Assembly (NCBI RefSeq): GCF_001590965.1
Contig: NZ_BCTW01000001.1
Span: 1-64,000 of the forward strand
Direction: 5' to 3'
Length of the DNA: 64,000 nt
DNA from: Novosphingobium lentum NBRC 107847
GTDB taxonomy: Bacteria > Pseudomonadota > Alphaproteobacteria > Sphingomonadales > Sphingomonadaceae
Shown in pieces: positions 8,260 to 16,470 of the stretch. The notes below the pieces were generated by a model. It was not told the DNA's origin. It worked only from the letters and a program-made list of their open reading frames with translations, and made no database searches. The position numbers and the translations under genes are program-made. The number at the start of each line of letters is the position of its first letter. Position 1 is the first letter of the stretch.

Positions 8260-8328
8260 GGTGTTTTCTCCAGTTATATTCAAAATATCGTTGTAGCCCG
8301 TCCGTGCGGTGCAGCCCAAAGGCCCCGC

Positions 8329-9393
8329 TCAGCCTGCGACCACGGCTTCGATGACCAGGATGACGTTGTAGGACCGGTTCTGCTGGGGATCGGCGGCAAT
8401 CCGCGCGGCCAGCCGCTCGGTCACCGCGTCGAGCACGGCGGCGCGATCGCGCCCGGGATCGAGCGCGGCGGCAAAGCTGGGGCCGTTGGCCGCGCGCATC
8501 ATGTCCGCCCACACCCGCCCAAGCTGCGCGGCATCACCACTTTGCTCAAACGCCGCCCAATACGGATCGGGCGCCTGCACGACCGCCAGATCGACCAGGC
8601 TGAGCCCGGATACCCGGCCATCGCGGAACGGCGCTTCGATCTGCGCAACCGAACGGCCGGCAGACGGCGCGCTGATGCGGGCAAGTTCGGCATGGGTCAG
8701 CAGCCCGGCATCGGCGGTATCGACCCAGCTTTGCCAGAACGCATTGGCCATCCATTCGAACCCGTGGCTATCCGGACCGCGCCCCATGAACTGGCAGATC
8801 AGGCGCGCGCCGCCCCGCATTTCGCGCGACCGCGCCTGCAGGAAGTTCGCCCAGTCCGCATCGAGCTGCGCGTCGATCGCATCGCGCACGGCGGGATCGG
8901 CGCTGAACACGCCCCAGCCGTGGTCCGGGACCGGGCAGGGATTGCGGCTCATCCAGTGCAGCGCGTTGGAGCTCCACCCCAGATCGACGCTGCCGTGCGG
9001 CAAAACCTCGCCAAAATGAGAACGCCCGATTGCGTTGGGATAGACCTGCGCCCGCCCCGCAAGATAGCTCACCGGATCCTCGTCGATAAGCGTGAACAGC
9101 GAGCCAAAATCGTTGGACGGCAGATCGACATGGCTGACCACGATCGGGCGGTCCGGGCCGATCCGGGGCCTGAGCGTGTCTATCGCCGCAGCCACCGGCG
9201 CCATCGAATTGCGGCCTTGCGAGACGCCGTAGTCCGCGATGCCGATGATCGCGCCATCGGCCGGAACTTCCCCCGCCGCCGCAACCAGCAGCGGCAGCGC
9301 CGAACCGAGGTTGGCCGCCTGCAACGCCGAGTTGCGGTTGTAGAACCCGCCGCCCTGCATCGCGGCGGTGGGCGCTGGCGGTGCGCTGCTCAA
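8329..9393 (-). CDS. SABATH-type SAM-dependent carboxyl methyltransferase
   Basis: The 354-residue protein resembles the SABATH (salicylate/benzoate/jasmonate methyltransferase) family, best known from plants. It has 'GGGFYNRNSALQAANL' at the N-terminus, 'LPSNDFGSLF' at the loop that is 'LPGNDFN' in plant enzymes, and 'SVDLGWSSNALHWMS' matching 'S.YSLHWLS'. It should transfer a methyl group from SAM to a carboxylate, making a methyl ester. I start at TTG 9391-9393, which overlaps the preceding TGA by the classical four bases and leaves the N-terminal motif intact. ATG at 9360 is the alternative but has no ribosome binding site. Confidence 0.7.
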   Translation of the reverse strand: MSSAPPAPTAAMQGGGFYNRNSALQAANLGSALPLLVAAAGEVPADGAIIGIADYGVSQGRNSMAPVAAAIDTLRPRIGPDRPIVVSHVDLPSNDFGSLFTLIDEDPVSYLAGRAQVYPNAIGRSHFGEVLPHGSVDLGWSSNALHWMSRNPCPVPDHGWGVFSADPAVRDAIDAQLDADWANFLQARSREMRGGARLICQFMGRGPDSHGFEWMANAFWQSWVDTADAGLLTHAELARISAPSAGRSVAQIEAPFRDGRVSGLSLVDLAVVQAPDPYWAAFEQSGDAAQLGRVWADMMRAANGPSFAAALDPGRDRAAVLDAVTERLAARIAADPQQNRSYNVILVIEAVVAG

Positions 9394-9815
9394 GTGCCGC
9401 CGCCCATCGGTCCGAACGCCCGCTCGGTTTCCTGCAGGTCGAGGTATTCGCGCACGCCGACCACCCGGTCGCCGCGCACGGTGAACAGGTGGTGGTAGTG
9501 GTTGCGATAGGTCCGTCCATCGGCGAATTCGAAGTTGCCGCGCGATTCCACCGCGACGCGTTCGCCTTCGGCGGTGGTCGCCAGAATCGTGGTCTGCGCC
9601 ACCGTCGCGACACCCAGCATCTGCTGCATCTGAGTCAGCAGCGTCTCCAGATCCAGCGTACCGACGCCCGAAACGTACCATGCGACATCGGGCGCCATGA
9701 TCGCGCGGATGGTGGCGAGATCGCACTTGTCGAGCGCCGCCATCAGCCGGATGACCAGCGCGCGGTTGTGATCCGCAAGGGCCTGCGCATCCTGGATTTC
9801 GGCAACTGTAGTCAC
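9390..9815 (-). CDS. SnoaL/NTF2-like protein
   Basis: The 141-residue protein has the NTF2-like cone fold pattern: an N-terminal helix pair, 'MAPDVAWYVSGVG', a 'GRTYRNHYHHLFTVRGDRVVGVREYLD' strand pair, and an acidic end. Family members act as isomerases, cyclases, dehydratases or hydrolases on polyketide- or steroid-like compounds, and the reaction here is unknown. An ATG exists at 9830, but GGGGAG lies seven bases before GTG 9813-9815, so that GTG is preferred. The stop overlaps the start of the methyltransferase gene. It is one of six NTF2-like genes in the window. Confidence 0.7.
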   Translation of the reverse strand: MTTVAEIQDAQALADHNRALVIRLMAALDKCDLATIRAIMAPDVAWYVSGVGTLDLETLLTQMQQMLGVATVAQTTILATTAEGERVAVESRGNFEFADGRTYRNHYHHLFTVRGDRVVGVREYLDLQETERAFGPMGGGT

Positions 9816-9851
9816 GGCAGGTCTCCCCATTCGTTCGGGCGCGATGGTGGC

Positions 9852-10640
9852 TTACTTGGTCAGATAGGTGGCCGTCGCGGCGGACAGCGCCTCCAGCTCG
9901 ACGCCGGCCTTGTTGCCCGCGTCGATCGCCGCGCTCACGTCCTTGACCATGTAGCGGCGCGCGGTTTCGAGCATGTAAGCCGGATCTTCGGTGACAAACC
10001 GCGCCAGCACGTCGCTGGCCCCGCTGCACTGGATCAGCGCGGCGGCGGTTGATGATCGTTCCAGACCCAGGCCTTCGGCCAGACGCAGCGCGTCGGCGGC
10101 CAGCTGGAGGTGCCCGGCGAACAGGATATTGTTCACCAGCTTGATCGCACGACCGGCACCGCTGGCGCCGACGTGGAAGATCGCGCGCGCGAACGTATCG
10201 AACACCGGACGCCCGCGTTCGATCGCATCGGCATCGCCGCCCACCAGCAGCGTCAGCTTGCCCGATGCCATTTCGGACTGCATCCGGCTGAAACACGTGT
10301 CGAGGATCGCGATGCCGGCGGGCACGGCGGCGGCGATCGCCTGGATCGATTCGATGCTGCCGGTGGTGAACACGGCCACGATGGCGCCGGGCTTGAGCAG
10401 GCTTATCACGCCTTCCGGCCCGGTCAGCACGTCGGCCACCTGATCGTCGGAAAACACCGCAAGGCAGACAAGATCGGCGCCTTCCGCGGCTTCGCGCGGC
10501 GAAGACACCATGACCAAGCCCTGGCTGTCATCGGCCGCCGGAGGCTTCACGTCGAACGCGCGAACTTCATGGCCGCCTGCTGCTACCGCCTTCGCCGTGG
10601 GCAGGCCCATCTGTCCCAGCCCGATCCATGCAACCTTCAT
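9852..10640 (-). CDS. NAD(P)-dependent beta-hydroxyacid dehydrogenase family protein
   Basis: The 262-residue protein opens with 'MKVAWIGLGQMGLPTAKAV', the nucleotide-binding signature of the 3-hydroxyisobutyrate/6-phosphogluconate dehydrogenase superfamily. 'LVNNILFAGHLQLAADALRLAEGLG' around 165-190 carries the conserved K/N helix of the family. It is somewhat shorter than the usual 290 residues. It should oxidise a 3-hydroxy acid or reduce the matching aldehyde or imine. AGAGGAT precedes the ATG at 10640. The gene heads an operon with the SnoaL-like, methyltransferase and probably P450 genes. Confidence 0.8.
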   Translation of the reverse strand: MKVAWIGLGQMGLPTAKAVAAGGHEVRAFDVKPPAADDSQGLVMVSSPREAAEGADLVCLAVFSDDQVADVLTGPEGVISLLKPGAIVAVFTTGSIESIQAIAAAVPAGIAILDTCFSRMQSEMASGKLTLLVGGDADAIERGRPVFDTFARAIFHVGASGAGRAIKLVNNILFAGHLQLAADALRLAEGLGLERSSTAAALIQCSGASDVLARFVTEDPAYMLETARRYMVKDVSAAIDAGNKAGVELEALSAATATYLTK

Positions 10641-10707
10641 TATCGATCCTCTCACGCCCGGAGCAGCGTTTCGCCGCCGGGATTGCTTCAGCATTCCGGG
10701 CCCGACG

Positions 10708-10723
10708 CCTACCGAACGTCAGG
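10708..10723. promoter_or_regulatory. CCTNYC-N4-GRNAGG operator, one mismatch
   Basis: CCTACC-GAAC-GTCAGG matches the palindrome except for T in place of the purine in the right half. It lies 68 bases upstream of the start codon at 10640, within the distance range seen for the exact sites. The same right half occurs in the copy at 39290. Confidence 0.5.
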
Positions 10724-10743
10724 TCCTGACCAGCGGCCCCCGA

Positions 10744-11283
10744 TCAGGCGAATTCGGCCAGCCGGTCGAGCCCGCGCACGGGATCGGTCGCGCCATCCCA
10801 CGCCACGTGCGCGCGGTGCATGCGTGACAGCGATTCTTCCATCGCCGGGGAGATTTCCATGAGTTCGATAAACGCGCCGTCGGCCGCCTGCGTATCGAAC
10901 AGGCAGAACCGCTCGCCCGACGGCATCTGGCCGCTGAACGCCACCTCGTGCCCCTTGGCGGACAGCCGGGCGAAGTTTGCATCGTACGGCCCGCGCAACA
11001 TTACGTGGTGGTAGCCATGACCGCTGGCCTCGAGCATTTCCCGGAACACCGAAGCCCCGTCGTTGGTCTGCTGCAGCAGTTCGATCAGCAGCCCGCCCGA
11101 AAACCCGAACGCCACTTTCATCGACACTTCGGTCGGCGCGCCGCGATAAAGCTGGCCCGGCAGCACCGGCACGTCGAACATGAAGAACGGCCCGGCGCCG
11201 ATGGTCCCGGTCCAGTGGTCGAGCGCGGGTTCCAGATCGGCGACGACCTGACAGAGTTCGAGAACGGAGCCGGTGGGTTGCAT
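10744..11283 (-). CDS. VOC-family protein
   Basis: The 179-residue protein is of the glyoxalase/bleomycin-resistance fold. 'LELCQVVADLEPALDHWTGTIGAGPFF' gives the first conserved strand-helix unit and 'GHGYHHVMLRG' the metal-binding region. It resembles lyase/isomerase VOC proteins such as methylmalonyl-CoA epimerase relatives rather than extradiol dioxygenases. It is the last gene of the operon starting at 15751 and follows the DUF1214-like gene by 33 bases. Confidence 0.75.
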   Translation of the reverse strand: MQPTGSVLELCQVVADLEPALDHWTGTIGAGPFFMFDVPVLPGQLYRGAPTEVSMKVAFGFSGGLLIELLQQTNDGASVFREMLEASGHGYHHVMLRGPYDANFARLSAKGHEVAFSGQMPSGERFCLFDTQAADGAFIELMEISPAMEESLSRMHRAHVAWDGATDPVRGLDRLAEFA

Positions 11284-11316
11284 TGTCTGTTCCTTGTGCC
11301 GGTCGTGCGTGTGGGG

Positions 11317-12582
11317 TCAGGGCATCCAGTCCGCAGCGCGCGTGCGGGTGCCGTGGTCGCGCGCGCGCTTGCTCAGCTGTGCGCGGCGCCTGTCGATATC
11401 GATGCGCGGCACATGCGCGGGTACGGCGGTGGCCACGTCGGCCAGGTCGAATTCCTGCACCGTGCGGATGAACGTCGCCGGATCGGCGGTGGCGGGAACG
11501 CCCTGCCAGCGGATCATCATCCAGCCCTCGGCGAGATTGGTGGTGTCGATCCAGTTGGCGACGCCCGGGTCGACCGCGCTCAGCACATAGCTTTGCGTGC
11601 CATCGGGGTTGGCGACGACTTGCGTGCTGTTCAGGCTGACCAGCCGCACCATCGGATCGGGCGAAATCGTCCACGGATCGGCGATCTGGAAGCCGGAGTA
11701 ATAGCTGCCCGCAGGATCGATCGTGACCAGCAGCGCCCTGCCGTCCGCCAGCCGGAAGCGCCCCCCGGCCAGGTAGCCCCAACCGCCATCACGCCCATTG
11801 GGGCCAATCAGCGTGTGCGGTGCCGGCAGGCCGAGGAAGTCGTCCTTGAAATGGCTCCAGAAGTGGACCCATGCGGGCATGTCGGCGATCACCTTGGCGG
11901 CGATCTCGTCTTCGCTGCGCGGGGCATGTCCGGCAGGCGGATCGACGCGGCGAACCGAGACTTGCGCGGGGATCTGGTTCCAGTCGCGCTGGCTGTCACG
12001 GGTGTAGACCTGATGCAGCTTCCCGGCTTCCGACCGCAAATGGTGCGGGCCGCCCTCTCCGGGGCCCACCGTCACCACCACCGGATCGGTCGGCGCATCC
12101 GGATCGCGCAAGTCCTGCAGCGTGAACGCGCCCAGGTTGCGGCCAAGCCCGGCATGGTGGTCCGGCTCGACTTCCAGCACGATGCTGAACTGCGGCGGAT
12201 CGTCGGAGAACCGCACGGTGATCTCGTAGTTGCCATCCCCGTCGATCGGGATTTCGCGGTTGAAATTGTCGGGATTGTCGATCGCGACCGCTGCGCCCTG
12301 ATAGACATGGCCGTACCAGTTGCGCGGCGCGTTGCTGATGTTCCAGACGACTTTCGGGGCGGCCGGGTCGCCATTGGCCTCGCGCATGGCAAGGCCCAGC
12401 ACCCACTGGTCGAGCGCCCGGTCCAGCCCGGCAATGCCGTCCACGGTCGCCGAAAGCCGGTCGGCGCGCATCGCGATCCGCGCCGCCTCACGCGCGGCGC
12501 GCACGTCGGCGCGCTCGATCAGGCGCAGCGACAGCCGTTCGGCCGCCGCCTGATCCTCGGTCCAGAGCGGGTTCGCGCTCAC
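11317..12582 (-). CDS. DUF1214-like protein of unknown function
   Basis: I do not recognise a characterised homologue for this 421-residue protein. The C-terminal half contains 'GSYYSGFQIADPWTISPDP', 'LNSTQVVANPDGTQSYVLSA' and 'DPGVANWIDTTN...RWQG'. These resemble the C-terminal beta-sandwich of DUF1214-type proteins. The first 100 residues are helical and charged. There is no signal peptide or membrane segment, so it is probably cytoplasmic. The start overlaps the end of the SDR gene by four bases, which implies translation and function together with it. It is flanked by SDR and sulfotransferase genes on one side and a VOC gene on the other. Confidence 0.6.
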   Translation of the reverse strand: MSANPLWTEDQAAAERLSLRLIERADVRAAREAARIAMRADRLSATVDGIAGLDRALDQWVLGLAMREANGDPAAPKVVWNISNAPRNWYGHVYQGAAVAIDNPDNFNREIPIDGDGNYEITVRFSDDPPQFSIVLEVEPDHHAGLGRNLGAFTLQDLRDPDAPTDPVVVTVGPGEGGPHHLRSEAGKLHQVYTRDSQRDWNQIPAQVSVRRVDPPAGHAPRSEDEIAAKVIADMPAWVHFWSHFKDDFLGLPAPHTLIGPNGRDGGWGYLAGGRFRLADGRALLVTIDPAGSYYSGFQIADPWTISPDPMVRLVSLNSTQVVANPDGTQSYVLSAVDPGVANWIDTTNLAEGWMMIRWQGVPATADPATFIRTVQEFDLADVATAVPAHVPRIDIDRRRAQLSKRARDHGTRTRAADWMP

Positions 12583-13355
12583 GAGATCGTCCCCACGCGG
12601 CCACCTTCGGTGAAGATCGTGCTGCCGGTGGTATAGCTGGACGCATCGCTGGCGAGCAGGATCGCGGCGCCCACGGCTTCGTCTGCTGCGCCGAAGCGCT
12701 TGATCGCGTTACGCTCTGCCAGCCCCAACCCGCGATGGATCTCCGCCTCCTGCCCGTCCGGGCTCATCGACCCCACGCACAGGCAGTTGATGCGCGTGTG
12801 CGGGGCCTGCGTCTTGGCGAGTTCGCGCACCAGGAACAGCAGCGCGGCCTTGCTCACGCCATAGGCCACCGCCGGGGGAATCGGGGTGAACCCGCCGCAG
12901 CTCTGCACCGAGATGACGCTGCCCTTGGCGTGGCCTTTCATGTCGGCCTCGGTCATTTCGACCAGTCGCCACGTCGCCATCACGTTCACGTCCATCGCGG
13001 TCTGCCAGACTTCGTCGGTGTTCGCCCACAGCCCGCCTTGGGCGGCATAGACCACCCCGGCAGCGGCATTGTTGAACACGATGTGGATCGGCCCGAACGC
13101 ATCGTGCGCGGTATCGACCAGCGTCTGCAGATCGGCCTTGTTCGCCACATCGACCGCGACCGCCCGCGCCCGCCCGCCGCCCAGCGCGTTGATTTCGCCG
13201 GCGATGCGGTCGAGCCGGTCCTGGCTGCGTGCCGAAATCACGACATTGGCGCCCAGTTCGGCATAAGCCTTGGCCACATGCTCGCCCACGCCGGGGCCCA
13301 CGCCGGTGAGGATGGCGGTGCGGCCATCGAGGCGAAAGCGATCGAGTACGCTCAT
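12579..13355 (-). CDS. SDR-family oxidoreductase
   Basis: This is a 258-residue classical SDR. The cofactor loop is TGVGPGVG near residue 18, followed by 'NNAAAG', and the active site is 'SVQSCGGF' with Y-G-V-S-K. All catalytic residues are present, so it should be an NAD(P)-dependent alcohol dehydrogenase or ketoreductase. It lies five bases after the sulfotransferase gene and overlaps the next gene by four bases. The C-terminus 'TTGSTIFTEGGRVGTIS' is the usual 'tG..i.vDGG' with D replaced by E. Confidence 0.88.
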   Translation of the reverse strand: MSVLDRFRLDGRTAILTGVGPGVGEHVAKAYAELGANVVISARSQDRLDRIAGEINALGGGRARAVAVDVANKADLQTLVDTAHDAFGPIHIVFNNAAAGVVYAAQGGLWANTDEVWQTAMDVNVMATWRLVEMTEADMKGHAKGSVISVQSCGGFTPIPPAVAYGVSKAALLFLVRELAKTQAPHTRINCLCVGSMSPDGQEAEIHRGLGLAERNAIKRFGAADEAVGAAILLASDASSYTTGSTIFTEGGRVGTIS

Positions 13356-13360
13356 CGGAC

Positions 13361-14620
13361 TTACCCTACGCTGGTGGGAAGGGGCGTCAGAAGATGCCCG
13401 AACCGCTGGTAATAAGGGGCGAGGCGTTCATGCACCTCGTCGGGATCGATGCCGAACTGTTCGGCGCTGTGCTTGTGCTTGCCCAGCCGCTGCGCCGCCG
13501 AATTCTGAGCCAGGAACTGCGTGATGCGCGCTTCGTGTTCAGGCGTGAACGGCAGGTCGAAGCGGGTATAGATGCGGCGGATCGTGCCCATCGGGTCGGC
13601 CACGACCTCGCTGTGCCCCAGATCGATGATCCGTTCGGCGATATCGGGCCGCGCGTCGCGGGCCTTCAATCCGCGCTCGAGCCCCTCGCTCCACGTCTCG
13701 AACACGCTGCGGCCGACCGCCTTCAAGTCCTTGTCCGCACCCACCGCGGCCAGGAACGCGGCGATCATGCTGGCCAGCGACGAGAACGTCAGCACCGGAT
13801 CGCGGTGCGTCCACACCAGCATGGCACCGGGATAAGCCTCGACCAGCCCCGGCAGGTCGAACAGGTGCTGCGGCGATTTCAGCGTCCAGCGGCCTTGCGG
13901 CCCCTTCCACTGGAACTGCTGCAGCAGGCGCTTGTGCGTGCGGTACTGCCCTTCGGCCACCGTACTCAGCAACCACTCGGCAAAGTCCGGCACGCCCAGT
14001 TCGGCGGGGAAGTTGGTGCTGGCGAAATGCATCATCATGCCGTGGTTGCACTCGCCCGGCTGGGTGCAATCCATCCGCTGGATGTCGCGCAGCTGCGGCG
14101 CGTGGGCCAGCCAGTTTTCGTAGATCGCCTGCACTTGCCCGATGCGCGGATCGCTATCGAAGGTCGCCTTTTCCGGCGCGGGCCAAGGGATGTACCATTC
14201 CCATTCGGTCGGCGCGCGGGCTGCGGGATCGAGGCATAGCAGATCGTAGGTGATCGTCGTGCCGGTGCGCGGCAATCCGCACACGATCAGGGGCGCGACC
14301 ACGTCCTGCGCCGCGATTTCGGGGTGGTTGCGATCATCTTCGGCCATGCGCAGGCGCATCGCCAGGATCTTGGTGATGTTCGCCTTGGCCGTGGCGCGCA
14401 GCTGTGGCGGCGGGTCCATCGCCTCCACCGCCTTCACCAGTTCGCGAAACCCGGTCATGAAGCTGAGGTCGGGGCCGAAATCGGCGTAGCCGGTCTGCGC
14501 CTGCGCGTCGGCGATCAGCGCGTCCGGGTCCAGCGGGGCGATTGCTTCGGGTGCTTCGGCCAGCGCCATCTCGTCGGTTCCTGTCCCATGCACCGATTCG
14601 CTCGCGGGATCGTGTGCCAT
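13361..14620 (-). CDS. Sulfotransferase-family protein
   Basis: The 419-residue protein carries 'PLIVCGLPRTGTTITYDLL' (the 5'-phosphosulfate-binding loop of PAPS-dependent sulfotransferases) and 'LVWTHRDPVLTFSSLASM' (the 3'-phosphate-binding segment). 'LKSPQHLFDLPGLVEAYPGA' lies between them. It should transfer a sulfuryl group from PAPS to a hydroxyl group of a small substrate. The N-terminal 45 residues are low-complexity and acidic. ATG 14620 is chosen, with a weak ribosome binding site; an internal ATG near 14569 is possible. It lies between LLM and SDR genes in one operon. Confidence 0.82.
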   Translation of the reverse strand: MAHDPASESVHGTGTDEMALAEAPEAIAPLDPDALIADAQAQTGYADFGPDLSFMTGFRELVKAVEAMDPPPQLRATAKANITKILAMRLRMAEDDRNHPEIAAQDVVAPLIVCGLPRTGTTITYDLLCLDPAARAPTEWEWYIPWPAPEKATFDSDPRIGQVQAIYENWLAHAPQLRDIQRMDCTQPGECNHGMMMHFASTNFPAELGVPDFAEWLLSTVAEGQYRTHKRLLQQFQWKGPQGRWTLKSPQHLFDLPGLVEAYPGAMLVWTHRDPVLTFSSLASMIAAFLAAVGADKDLKAVGRSVFETWSEGLERGLKARDARPDIAERIIDLGHSEVVADPMGTIRRIYTRFDLPFTPEHEARITQFLAQNSAAQRLGKHKHSAEQFGIDPDEVHERLAPYYQRFGHLLTPLPTSVG

Positions 14621-14631
14621 TGGTGTGTCGT

Positions 14632-14660
14632 CCCGGCAGGCTGACCCGCAACCTGCCGGG
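14632..14660. terminator. Intra-operon hairpin
   Basis: A nine-base perfect stem (CCCGGCAGG, 14632-14640, with CCTGCCGGG, 14652-14660) has an 11-base loop. It fills the 51-base gap between the LLM and sulfotransferase genes. It could attenuate transcription or stabilise the upstream message. There is no T-run. Confidence 0.45.
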
Positions 14661-14671
14661 CGCAAGGGTGC

Positions 14672-15751
14672 CTACAGGCCCTTCGCGGCCAGTGCCCGCT
14701 TCAGTTCGGTGGTGAGCGGCCCCATGTCCTTGGGCGCTGCGCCGTGCAGCAGGATTTCGTCCGCGCCGGCGTCGAGATAGGCCATCAGCTGGTCGGCGCA
14801 CTGCGCCGCCGTGCCCACCGCCGCACCATCATCGATCCACTGCTGGGGCAGAAGCTCGCCCACGTCGACCAGCTCCTGCCGCGTATAGGCCTGGTCGGCG
14901 GGCTTGCCGTTGAGACTGGCGATCTTGGGGTGCGCGCGGATCTGGTCGAGCACCGACTTGTCCCATTCGTTGATCTCGACGATCAGGTCACCAAAGCCCG
15001 GCAGTTCGAAATAGGTGATCGCGCGGCCGCGCACGACCGCGTCTTCCTCGTCCTTGGGCAGATCGGGGGCGACGATGATGTTGTGGTAGATGCGCACCGA
15101 CATCGGATCGCGACCGGCCTTTTCGGCAGCGTCGCGCACGATCTTCACGCTGTTGCGCACGCCCTGCGGCGAAACGAACGGATGCAGCAGCACGCCGTCG
15201 CAGTGCGCGCCCGCAAATTCGAGCGACTTGGGCCCGATGGCGGTGAAGATGATCGGCGGCAGCGGGCCGTCGTACTTGTCGGTCAGCTTCAGCATCGGGA
15301 ACGTGCCCATGATGCCGTCGTAATTCACCGTCTCGCCCGCCCACAGGCGTTGCATGATCGAAATGGTGTCGGCCAGACGGTCCATCGTGATCGGCGCCGC
15401 GCCCAGCATCTTCATGTACGCTGGCACCGCCCGCGCGAACATCACGCGGAACCGGTCGCCCGACAGCGCCTGCATCAGGTTGGCCGTGCTCGCCGTGACG
15501 ATGGGATGGCGCATGGTGGCATAGAACGTGCCGGTGATACGGATCTTCGATGTCGCCTGGCTGACCGCGCCGGCCAGCACCGCGGGTTCCTTCAGCGCGA
15601 ATCGCTCCGAAATCCACACGCAGCCCAGGCCGATCCGCTCGGCCTCGATCGCCTCCTCGATCCCGCGCCGCGGATCGCTGACGCGGCCGGGCAGAATATA
15701 GGTTCCAAACTTGTCGAACAGCGCCTGTGCGCCGGGCTCGATTGCGGTCAT
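14672..15751 (-). CDS. LLM-class (F420-type) oxidoreductase
   Basis: The 359-residue TIM-barrel protein belongs to the luciferase-like monooxygenase superfamily and looks like the F420-dependent or actinobacterial-style subgroup. 'EAIEAERIGLGCVWISERFALKEPAVL' gives strand 1 and helix 1. 'ITGTFYATMRHPIVTASTANLMQALSGDRF' and 'LHPFVSPQGVRNS' follow in the expected order. It probably oxidises or reduces an alcohol, ketone or alkene with FMN or F420; which cofactor is used cannot be decided. It is the first gene of a five-gene operon, with an operator palindrome 57 bases upstream. Confidence 0.82.
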   Translation of the reverse strand: MTAIEPGAQALFDKFGTYILPGRVSDPRRGIEEAIEAERIGLGCVWISERFALKEPAVLAGAVSQATSKIRITGTFYATMRHPIVTASTANLMQALSGDRFRVMFARAVPAYMKMLGAAPITMDRLADTISIMQRLWAGETVNYDGIMGTFPMLKLTDKYDGPLPPIIFTAIGPKSLEFAGAHCDGVLLHPFVSPQGVRNSVKIVRDAAEKAGRDPMSVRIYHNIIVAPDLPKDEEDAVVRGRAITYFELPGFGDLIVEINEWDKSVLDQIRAHPKIASLNGKPADQAYTRQELVDVGELLPQQWIDDGAAVGTAAQCADQLMAYLDAGADEILLHGAAPKDMGPLTTELKRALAAKGL

Positions 15752-15807
15752 CGGGGATCCACCTTTGTTAACTGGCTTTCGCGTGGAAGACGCGTTGGAT
15801 CAATCCG

Positions 15808-15823
15808 CCTATCCAATGGAAGG
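15808..15823. promoter_or_regulatory. CCTNYC-N4-GRNAGG operator (site 2)
   Basis: CCTATC-CAAT-GGAAGG lies 57 bases upstream of the LLM start at 15751. Read on the minus strand, TTGCGC precedes the palindrome by eight bases, as it does at 23235 and 36361 on the plus strand. That is consistent with a -35 element followed by an operator. A second inverted repeat, TTGGAT-N10-ATCCAA (15795-15816), overlaps it. Confidence 0.7.
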
Positions 15824-15889
15824 GTTGGCGCAAACCTTCGCTTCGCCGTGATGTCAACGCTTCAGCCGACCGGATAAAATCGGCAAAAT

Positions 15890-16291
15890 TCAGGGCGTCG
15901 TGGCCACCAGCGTGCGGATGCGCCAGGCGCTGTCGACCCGGTTCAGCGTGATCGCATAGTCCGAGAATGTCATCGGCTTGCCGTCGTTGCCCCAGTCGGT
16001 GACCAGCCCATAGGCGGTGACCAGCGCCACGTCATCGCCGTCGCCGGGATCGACGACGATGCTGGTGATCTGGTGCCGCCACTTGCCGCCGCCCTGCGCC
16101 GCGACCACACCGGGCATCGCGCCGACCTGCTCGTGCCCTTCCAGCCGCATGACCCCCGCCACCTCGAACACGCCATCGGGCGTGAACAGTTCGAGCCAGC
16201 CGGCCGTGTCGCCGTGATCGACCCGGTGACAGTAGCGCGCGAAAAGTTCGCCGATTGCGATCCGGTCTTCGCCGGTGATCGTGCCCATCAT
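15890..16291 (-). CDS. SnoaL/NTF2-like protein
   Basis: The 133-residue protein matches the SnoaL_4 pattern: 'DRIAIGELFARYCHRVDHGDTAGWLELFTPDGVFEVAG' at the N-terminus and a 'DYAITLNRVDSAWRIRTL' strand pair at the end. These cone-shaped proteins bind small hydrophobic compounds. Some isomerise or dehydrate them, and the activity here is unknown. GGAG lies five bases before the first of two adjacent ATGs (16289-16291 and 16286-16288). The gene diverges from the KstD-like gene, and the intergenic region holds an operator palindrome. Confidence 0.75.
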   Translation of the reverse strand: MMGTITGEDRIAIGELFARYCHRVDHGDTAGWLELFTPDGVFEVAGVMRLEGHEQVGAMPGVVAAQGGGKWRHQITSIVVDPGDGDDVALVTAYGLVTDWGNDGKPMTFSDYAITLNRVDSAWRIRTLVATTP

Positions 16292-16382
16292 TCTGTCTCC
16301 AGATCGTTGCGGATCGTTCTTCGTCGTCGCCAGTCGCCGGCGCGATTCGATGCCGATCATCGGCAACATCCACAAGCCGCCC

Positions 16383-16398
16383 CCTTTCCACCGGTAGG
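16383..16398. promoter_or_regulatory. CCTNYC-N4-GRNAGG operator (site 3)
   Basis: CCTTTC-CACC-GGTAGG stands between the divergent SnoaL-like gene (start 16291, 92 bases away) and the KstD-like gene (start 16471, 73 bases away). One regulator could control both directions. Confidence 0.65.
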
Positions 16399-16470
16399 TC
16401 ATAGCCGATAATGCGGCGATAGCGTGCGCGCCCATGGAGCAGGTCGGCCACGTCCTGTCGGGAGGAATTC

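Noticed and set aside
8329..10296. A single 655-codon protein covering the methyltransferase and the region upstream
   Set aside because: The part before the methyltransferase motifs is out-of-frame shadow of the SnoaL-like and dehydrogenase genes.
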